Source of the DNA: Microvelia longipes
Lineage: Eukaryota > Arthropoda > Insecta > Hemiptera > Veliidae
NCBI GenBank assembly: GCA_018340805.1
Contig: JACMZG010001914.1
Coordinates: 51,492,781-51,556,780, forward strand
DNA length: 64,000 nt
Direction of reading: 5' to 3'
The position numbers were made by a program, and so were the translations under genes. This document shows, piece by piece, positions 59,801 through 64,000 of this stretch (position 1 is its first letter; each line of letters begins with the position of its first letter). The notes below the pieces were generated by a model that was not told the origin of the DNA, made no database searches, and saw only the letters and a list, made by a program, of their open reading frames with translations.

Positions 59801-60836
59801 GCATTCTTGTGCAAAAAGTGAAAAAATTTTTAAATGGATCAGGACCCGCGTGTTTAGATAACGCTCACCAGGGGGTTATACTACAGTTATCCTGTGATGT
59901 CACCCAAGTACCTGCAGGCATTTTTTTCTTTCCGAAGTTTACAGCCTGCTGCTACTATTAAAACAGCTGTTTTATTTATGTAGAAAGGTATAGCGGGAGA
60001 AGTATAATATGGTCTAAACATGATATGCCTGTAGTGCTTTTATAGCTACCAGTATTATGTATATAACAACTTATTGGCTTTGGGAGTAAAATTTAAAACT
60101 TTCTCTCAAGTGAAACCAAACTTGAGAAATAGGTTCAAATTTCACTCATTGCTATAAATGTATAAATACCTAATTGTGCATTTTTAGAGCACTAGGCACT
60201 GTGACATCTGTCAAGAGTAATTTCTTTGAGGAAATTTGCTAATAATATGGTAGGAATGAAATATGAATTGGAATCTTAATTTGTTTAGGGCTATTATTCT
60301 AACTAAGTCTTTGAATGGTCTGACTTTTCAACAAGTTTTAAGAAATAGACAACTTGATCGTGTATCATTTGATACTACCGCTCGTCTCTGGTAAGTACTT
60401 CACATTATATTCTTCGGAATTAATTGAAGGTCAGAGTGAGTTCAGGCTCTGTCGGCGCCCTGATGAGTTAGACGTAACGAAACAGAGTGGGACATGACAT
60501 TATGTCGAGCCATCAATGATGAAAAATGTCGAATGATGGAACAGTTCCCAGATGAAGCATTGCATTTTGCTTGTTACATTTCCTAGGTGTCTCTCGCACA
60601 ATTATATTGTGTCAACTTGATCGTGATTCATTATTAATTTTCAATAAAAATCATACGTCAATTTTTATGAGCATAAAAAACTGAACCTTTTCAATGCTGA
60701 AACCAAGAATAGTTTTCATATAAATTGGTCCATGAACAATGAAAGTATAGTGGACCCATATTCTACCAAACGTTGTGATGCCTATGGCCCAGCAGGGAAG
60801 TGATTTGAATATGGCCATCCATGGTACGCTTAGACC
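50659..60836 (-). CDS. SLC17-family MFS transporter (sialin/VGLUT/type I phosphate cotransporter-like), C-terminal half
   Basis: Five spliced exons encode the last 232 residues of a major facilitator of the SLC17 anion cotransporter family, an integral membrane carrier for organic anions or phosphate. In order they carry VPWMAIFKSLPCWAI and YMKTILGFSIEK, NGLLSGAPFL and FCYIADYLV, VIGYLGCD and DIAPNFAG, QTIHMTASFLSPLVAGLL, and a last segment with WRKVFGV and VQVWNN before the tail. NGLLS.PFL, the VPW.AI block and DIAPNFAG are hallmark SLC17 positions in the C-terminal six-helix half. Intron phases are 0, 1, 1, 0 and all splice sites are GT/AG. The stop is TAA at 50659-50661. The N-terminal half lies beyond 61 kb or outside the window. 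Introns are full of repeats. The substrate cannot be deduced. Confidence 0.93.
50890..51595. repeat. Long inverted repeat in the last SLC17-type intron
   Basis: Left arm about 50890-51190, right arm about 51293-51595, separated by about 100 bp. Matches include tccagagtggagcc against ctccactctaga, and aaggtatatttt on both inverted strands. In both arms the outward frames share STLDRQTM and a following NLRYIFR..WFEV.QNESHF pattern, which reflects DNA similarity and is not proof of coding. Once transcribed, the intron can form a roughly 300-bp hairpin. Confidence 0.85.
51689..51774 (-). CDS. SLC17-type transporter exon 4 of 5 visible
   Basis: Acceptor ttgtatag, donor GAT|gtaagtag. 86 bp completing the split glycine codon, then PVLAFCQTIHMTASFLSP and VAGLLLETD (helix 11). 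Confidence 0.9.
51795..52075. other. SLC17-type intron, no features
   Basis: AT-rich intronic sequence with nothing recognised. Confidence 0.4.
52190..52530 (+). repeat. Diverged tandem-like repeats in SLC17-type intron
   Basis: Recurring modules: ccagagcggtgag (three times), gatgaactnngcacactgtg, and aactagtngtcg. Spacing is irregular at 55-110 bp. It resembles an old, eroded minisatellite. The plus frame at 52417-52599 follows the modules and is not a gene. Confidence 0.55.
52740..53150 (+). repeat. R1 dispersed repeat copy
   Basis: ggtgataataatataaaact, ggtcatttacgatggttaatgat, acacacacaatcagc, aaaaccactcaggaggtctta, and gaaactgataatttaggtga in R1 order. A short ctaggagtt repeat (four times, 52905-52985) has expanded inside it. 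Confidence 0.65.
53468..53623 (-). CDS. SLC17-type transporter exon 3 of 5 visible
   Basis: Acceptor tatgttgcag, donor GCTG|gtaagcc. 156 bp, phase 1 to phase 1. It encodes LPGLLVIVIGYLGCD, two hydrophobic helices, and the family signature DIAPNFAG at the exon end. The 4.7 kb minisatellite begins only about 65 bp upstream of the acceptor. Confidence 0.93.
53690..58378 (+). repeat. 32-bp minisatellite, about 4.7 kb (roughly 150 copies)
   Basis: The unit is gtttagctattactgg plus gtttactcagtatact. It contains the palindrome cagtatactg. Variants in the second half (gtttactc, gtatactc, gtacactc) are clustered: gtacactc and gtatactc dominate between about 56.1 and 58.0 kb. Very many units have 1-10 base deletions. 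It lies wholly in the intron between the visible SLC17-type exons 2 and 3. Confidence 0.98.
58435..58640 (+). repeat. R1 dispersed repeat, 5' part
   Basis: cgggtacggggtacctcaaaac, tcatcctccctacttcggac, and attgataagaaacttt in R1 order. Confidence 0.65.
58645..59000. other. SLC17-type intron, no features
   Basis: Unassigned intronic sequence. Confidence 0.4.
59002..59134 (-). CDS. SLC17-type transporter exon 2 of 5 visible
   Basis: Acceptor ttatttcag, donor ATGT|gtgagtgc (strong). 44 codons plus one base. It encodes NGLLSGAPFLSSYFSS, FCYIADYLV and VRKIFTAM, the conserved helix-8 region followed by the basic loop RK.F. Confidence 0.92.
59400..59690 (-). repeat. Dispersed repeat shared with 28.65-28.86 kb
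   Basis: The minus strand carries gattcaattggagggttttt and ataccgattcctgcaatgat in the same order as the 28.7 kb copy. A 40-codon open stretch in its first part (LPQQISATSMLLHDNEDADQ...) is uninterrupted but unassigned. Confidence 0.55.
59860..59990 (-). repeat. Dispersed repeat shared with 42.79-42.93 kb
   Basis: Plus-strand tcctgtgatgtcacccaagta, cctgcaggca and aaacagctgtttt are the complement of the 42.8 kb copy. Confidence 0.6.
60363..60612 (+). mobile_element. R3 repeat: 250-bp element carrying a hammerhead ribozyme
   Basis: The element is flanked by a perfect direct repeat caacttgatcgtg (60350-60362 and 60613-60625), a typical target-primed insertion scar. It has no ORF, no poly(A) tail and no clear tRNA boxes. 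The hammerhead lies in the middle and the 3' end is ctctcgcacaattatattgtgt. It could be a retrozyme-like or SINE-like element, or a terminus of a Penelope-type element. It sits in an SLC17-type intron, opposite in sense to the gene. Confidence 0.8.
60447..60487 (+). ncRNA. Hammerhead ribozyme, type III arrangement
   Basis: Stem III CUCUGU (60447-60452) pairs with ACAGAG (60482-60487). The cleavage site follows C60453 (GUC triplet). Stem I is the palindrome GGCGCC (60454-60459). Core CUGAUGA is 60460-60466. Stem II GUUA/UAAC closes a GACG loop (60467-60478), and GAA is 60479-60481. Every invariant core position is present. Stem I is too short to fold well in one molecule, but GGCGCC can pair between two molecules. 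Confidence 0.8.
60687..60836 (-). CDS. SLC17-type transporter exon 1 of 5 visible
   Basis: 50 codons, phase 0 at both ends, from acceptor tgttttag to donor AAAAG|gttcag (a weak but GT donor). It contains the VPW.AIF.SLP.WAI block and the helix-7 region with YMKTILGF. An acceptor 9 bp further in (ctaag) is possible. Confidence 0.9.
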
Positions 60837-60839
60837 CTA

Positions 60840-61170
60840 AAACACATAAGCATATATTAGGAGAGGGTAATGGAACAACAAATAAGTAAGCCTTAGAAGT
60901 GAATCCTCAAGATTTTTGGGAAAAAGTATTTTTGTATTTTAAATATATTTTACAAAGCTCTCAAAACTTATACCACCAAAAAAGAAGAAGTAGTTACTGG
61001 ATGTTTTAATTTATTCTATTTGTTTGATGAATTCCACCAGTACTTCAGGGTGATAATGATAGACAGTTTGAAAGTGCTTAGCAAATAAAATATTTAAAAA
61101 AACCCTACAACTCTGTTTTTCAACAAAATGTTGTTTCATTGTGGCCAAACCAGCTTTCAGCTTACATCAT
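60840..61170. other. SLC17-type intron, no features
   Basis: AT-rich sequence between exon 60687-60836 and the retrotransposon. No further exon was seen. Confidence 0.4.
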
Positions 61171-61256
61171 GTTGTTTAAAAAGTTTAAAAAGTTGTTAAA
61201 TTGTTTAAATTGTTTAAAAAGTTAAACAATTAGCTGCAAAACTAAAACCACAATAG

Positions 61257-62354
61257 CAACCACAGACCAACAAATCACCTAAGGTAAATATAAATAAATT
61301 AAAAATAGGATTACTCAATGTGAGATCACTAGTCAAATCATTCAAAGATGTTAAAGATTTAGTTTTTCTACATGACTTAGATATAATAGGGATCACTGAA
61401 ACTTGGCTTAACAAAAATTTCCCATCTGGATTGATATCAATAGAAGGTTATACCATTCATAGAGTCGATAGAGAGAGTAGAGGAGGCGGATGCCTATTAT
61501 ACATCAAAAATATTTTTAGTTGTAAAACAGTTAATATCGATAATAAAAATAAGTTTACGGAACAACTATGGATTCAAATAAAGTACAAGAAATTGAATTT
61601 TATTATTGGATTAATATATCGCCCTCCTAATGTGCCCTACGGAGCCACTGTAGAGATAGAAGACAACATGATAGAACTTCTTAAGTACTATAAATGTGAT
61701 ACTATAATAATGGGTGATTTCAATATAAATTATATGAAAGAAAACACTTCTGAAAAACAGTTCCTTGAAAATATATTTAAAACATTTGGGCTTAAGCAAA
61801 TTGTTAATGAACCAACAAGAGTTACCAAAACTTCACAAACCTTATTAGATTTAATATCCTTATCTTTAGATTATCATAAATATGCTAAATCTTATGTCAA
61901 GGATGTGTTAAACATATCTGATCACTCACTAGTCATATGTGAACTTAATATTGAAATAAATAAGATGTTACCAAAATATAATGAATACCGTCTATATACA
62001 AATTTTAACTTTCAAGAATTTAATCAAAAAATTAATCAAGTGGATTGGAATACTCTATATAAATACGAAAGCATAGAAGAAAAGGTGTCCTACTTCAACC
62101 AAACTGTTAAAGCAACTTTCGATGAATCTGCTCCTGTTATAAAGAATAAAAGAGTCAAGAATAAGAAATCTCCACCATATATAACATATAACATGAAAAA
62201 AATACTTCAGGTTAGAGATAAGGCTCATAGGAAATACAATAAGCTTAAATTTACATCAAAAGCATACTTAGCAAAACATAACTACCTAGACTTAAAAAAA
62301 TATGCTCAACAAGCTTTGAAGCAAGAGAAAGTTGCTTATTTCAAATGGGTATAG
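61257..62354 (+). pseudogene. Non-LTR retrotransposon endonuclease domain (EEP family)
   Basis: This domain nicks the target DNA so that the element's RNA can be reverse transcribed there. The frame is open from just after a TAG at 61254 and is best read through GLLNVRSLV, so no ATG marks a start. Counting from the GTG codon at 61320, visible motifs are ITETWL (25-30), RGGGCLLY (54-61), LIYRPPN (98-104), MGDFN (131-135) and SDHSLV (200-205). Together they give the catalytic Asn, Glu, Asp and His set of exonuclease-endonuclease-phosphatase enzymes. A TAG at 62352-62354 interrupts the frame, and the same frame then continues into the RT. The stop is a nonsense lesion (or sequencing error) splitting one polyprotein. 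Confidence 0.9.
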
Positions 62355-63875
62355 AAAACCAAAAAAAATGATACCAAAGCAATGTGGACTGCAGCAAGAC
62401 ACTTGGGAGCTCCTCAGAAAAATAAATTATCACTACCCAATGATCTATTTGATGCAGATGAACTAAATGATTTTTACATTAACCTAGCAAACGTTTCAAC
62501 TGTCAATGAAGGTATTATTGACTCATACTTACACAGTGAATCCATAGACTTACCAGCTGGAAATTTTGTTAAATTTAAATTATTAAATAATGAAACAGTT
62601 AAACAACACTTAAAATCAATTACTTCATGTGCAGTAGGAGCAGATGGCATTTCATTAAAGATGTTAAATATTTTAATGGACACCTGTCCAGAACCTATAC
62701 TTCATCTACTCAATTATTCTCTCAGTACAGGTCAAGTGGCAAAAATATGGAAAACATCTCTCATCACACCTATACCAAAGAAATCCAGTATTGAAGAAAT
62801 GAATGATACAAGACCTATTAACATACTGTCTATAATAGACAAGGTGCTAGAAAAAGAAGTTACCTTTCAATTAATGAATCATCTCACGGAAAACAAAATA
62901 CTACCAGAAGTGCAGTCAGGTTTCCGAGGTAATCACAGCACTGCTACTGCCCTTCTCAAAGTGCTAGATGATATCTGTAAAGCTATTGACAATGGTGATG
63001 TCACTGCATTAATACTTCTCGATTACAGCAAAGCCTTTGACATGCTAGACCATGAATTGCTGATTGCAATCTTAAAACACATAGGACTATCTGATGTAGT
63101 TATTAAATGGTTTATCTCATTTATTAATGACAGAGAACAAAAAGTCATAATAGGTGGTAAAACATCAAAATCAAAGAATTCCAAGAAAGGAGTCCCACAG
63201 GGCGGGCCTTTGGCTGCTTTATTATTTTTAATTTATGTTTTTACTGCCCCTAAATGTTTACAATTTTGTAGTTGCCACATGTATGCTGATGACTCCCAGC
63301 TTTACCTTCATTACCATCCTAAAAGTGAGAAAGCAGCAGAAGAAAAAATCAATGAAGACTTGAATCATATATATACTTGGTCTAAAGAACATGGTTTGCA
63401 ACTTAATGCAAATAAAACAGAGGCACTATTAATAACAACTAGGCAAAATAAACCTTACCTTCAAGATCCTCCTAATCTAGTTTTAAACAATAGTAAATTA
63501 CAGTTTGTTGATAAAGCCAAAAACCTAGGAATTATTTTTGATGATGAGCTTCAGTTTGATAAACATATATCTTCAGTTTGTGGTAAAGCTTGGTCAGTTT
63601 TTAAAAAGATTAACGCATTAAAAAACTTGCTACCTCCCAATGAAAAGTGGTGTCTTGCAGAAACACTTGTTTTATCCATATTTAACTATTGTGATGTTGT
63701 GTACGGTCCTCACATCAATGAAGACTTGAAATATAAGATACAAAAGGTTCAGAATGCCTGTATGCGCTTTGCTTGGGGAATCCATAGGAGAGATCACATA
63801 ACACCTCATTTAAACAACAAAAAAATATTAAACATGGAAAACAGGAGGATTTTACATTATGGATGCATGCTATAA
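62355..63875 (+). pseudogene. Non-LTR retrotransposon reverse transcriptase domain
   Basis: This domain copies element RNA into DNA at the nicked target. It is in the same frame as the endonuclease, directly after the TAG. Counting from the first Met (62382), motifs are GADGIS (86-91), TRPINILS (143-150), FRGNHSTATALL (181-192), motif A LDYSKAFD (213-220), motif B GVPQGGPLAALLF (270-282), and motif C YADD (301-304). LNANKTEALL (341-350) and KNLGIIFDDELQF follow. Motif B differs from the usual GVPQGSVLGPLLF at several positions. The frame ends at TAA 63873-63875 because of a frameshift. Confidence 0.93.
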
Positions 63876-64000
63876 AAATTCTAACATCTGAACAGCCACA
63901 ATATCTAAGAGATCAGATTGAGAAAAGAAGTGATAAACATAATCTGGAATTGAGAGGAGCTGATCGTCGATTCAATATTGAGCAACATCGAACAAAAAAA
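63872..64000 (+). pseudogene. Frameshifted C-terminal continuation of the RT polyprotein
   Basis: The frame starting at 63872 is open to the last base (43 codons) and reads IKILTSEQPQYLRDQI, KRSDKHN and IEQHRT. This is the arrangement seen at the C-terminus of CR1/Jockey-type proteins (YL...RSD.HN...RT). A single-base indel near 63872 explains the shift. Confidence 0.8.

Larger units (their letters stand above)
61175..64000 (+). mobile_element. CR1/Jockey-type non-LTR retrotransposon, truncated by window end
   Basis: A single reading-frame pair encodes an apurinic-like endonuclease followed by a reverse transcriptase, then continues past a frameshift to the window edge. It is preceded by a short tandem tttaaaaagtt stretch (61175-61228). 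The 5' UTR and ORF1 are not seen, so the copy is 5'-truncated or begins here. It lies in the presumed upstream intron of the SLC17-type gene, antisense to it. Confidence 0.9.

Overview
This window is nuclear DNA from an animal, most likely an arthropod and probably an insect. The evidence is spliced coding exons with GT/AG introns, several families of Penelope-like and other non-LTR retroelements, tRNA-derived SINEs, TIR miniature transposons, very AT-rich sequence, and long (AT)n tracts and minisatellites. No operon, CRISPR array, rRNA gene or functional tRNA gene was found. The species cannot be named from the sequence.

One host gene is well supported. It lies on the minus strand and is the 3' half of an SLC17-type (sialin / vesicular glutamate transporter / type I phosphate cotransporter) MFS transporter. 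Its five exons are at 60687-60836, 59002-59134, 53468-53623, 51689-51774 and 50659-50832, with consistent splice phases and a terminal stop. Its introns hold a 4.7 kb array of a 32-bp minisatellite (53.7-58.4 kb) and a 300-bp-arm inverted repeat (50.9-51.6 kb). The 5' exons lie beyond the window, past a non-LTR retrotransposon. A second minus-strand gene is represented only by a probable first exon encoding a signal peptide (35000-35090). Its downstream exons were not identified.

Mobile DNA dominates the rest. 61.2-64.0 kb is a plus-strand CR1/Jockey-type non-LTR element (endonuclease plus reverse transcriptase) with nonsense and frameshift lesions, cut by the window end. 14.6-16.8 kb is a decayed Penelope-like element with RT and GIY-YIG remnants between ~390-bp inverted terminal repeats that carry hammerhead-like motifs. 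Further Penelope-type termini occur at about 2.3, 24.3, 25.9, 31.0, 40.9-41.3 and 42.1-42.5 kb. A 250-bp repeat at 60363-60612, flanked by a 13-bp duplication, contains a hammerhead ribozyme core at 60447-60487. Degenerate relatives are at 28.5-29.7, 38.2 and 47.4 kb, often as inverted pairs. A composite family (about 6.6-7.0, 8.9-10.5 and 22.6-24.0 kb) has a central spacer in opposite orientations in different copies. SINEs, MITEs and another widespread dispersed repeat (called R1 here) fill much of the remainder.

About a dozen minisatellites with 20-63 bp units are scattered through the window. One (48.7-49.2 kb) is an internal expansion of part of the R1 repeat, and another (31.3-31.8 kb) begins within an R1-like segment. 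Many units differ by single-base deletions, so some frameshifts may be long-read assembly errors rather than biological decay.
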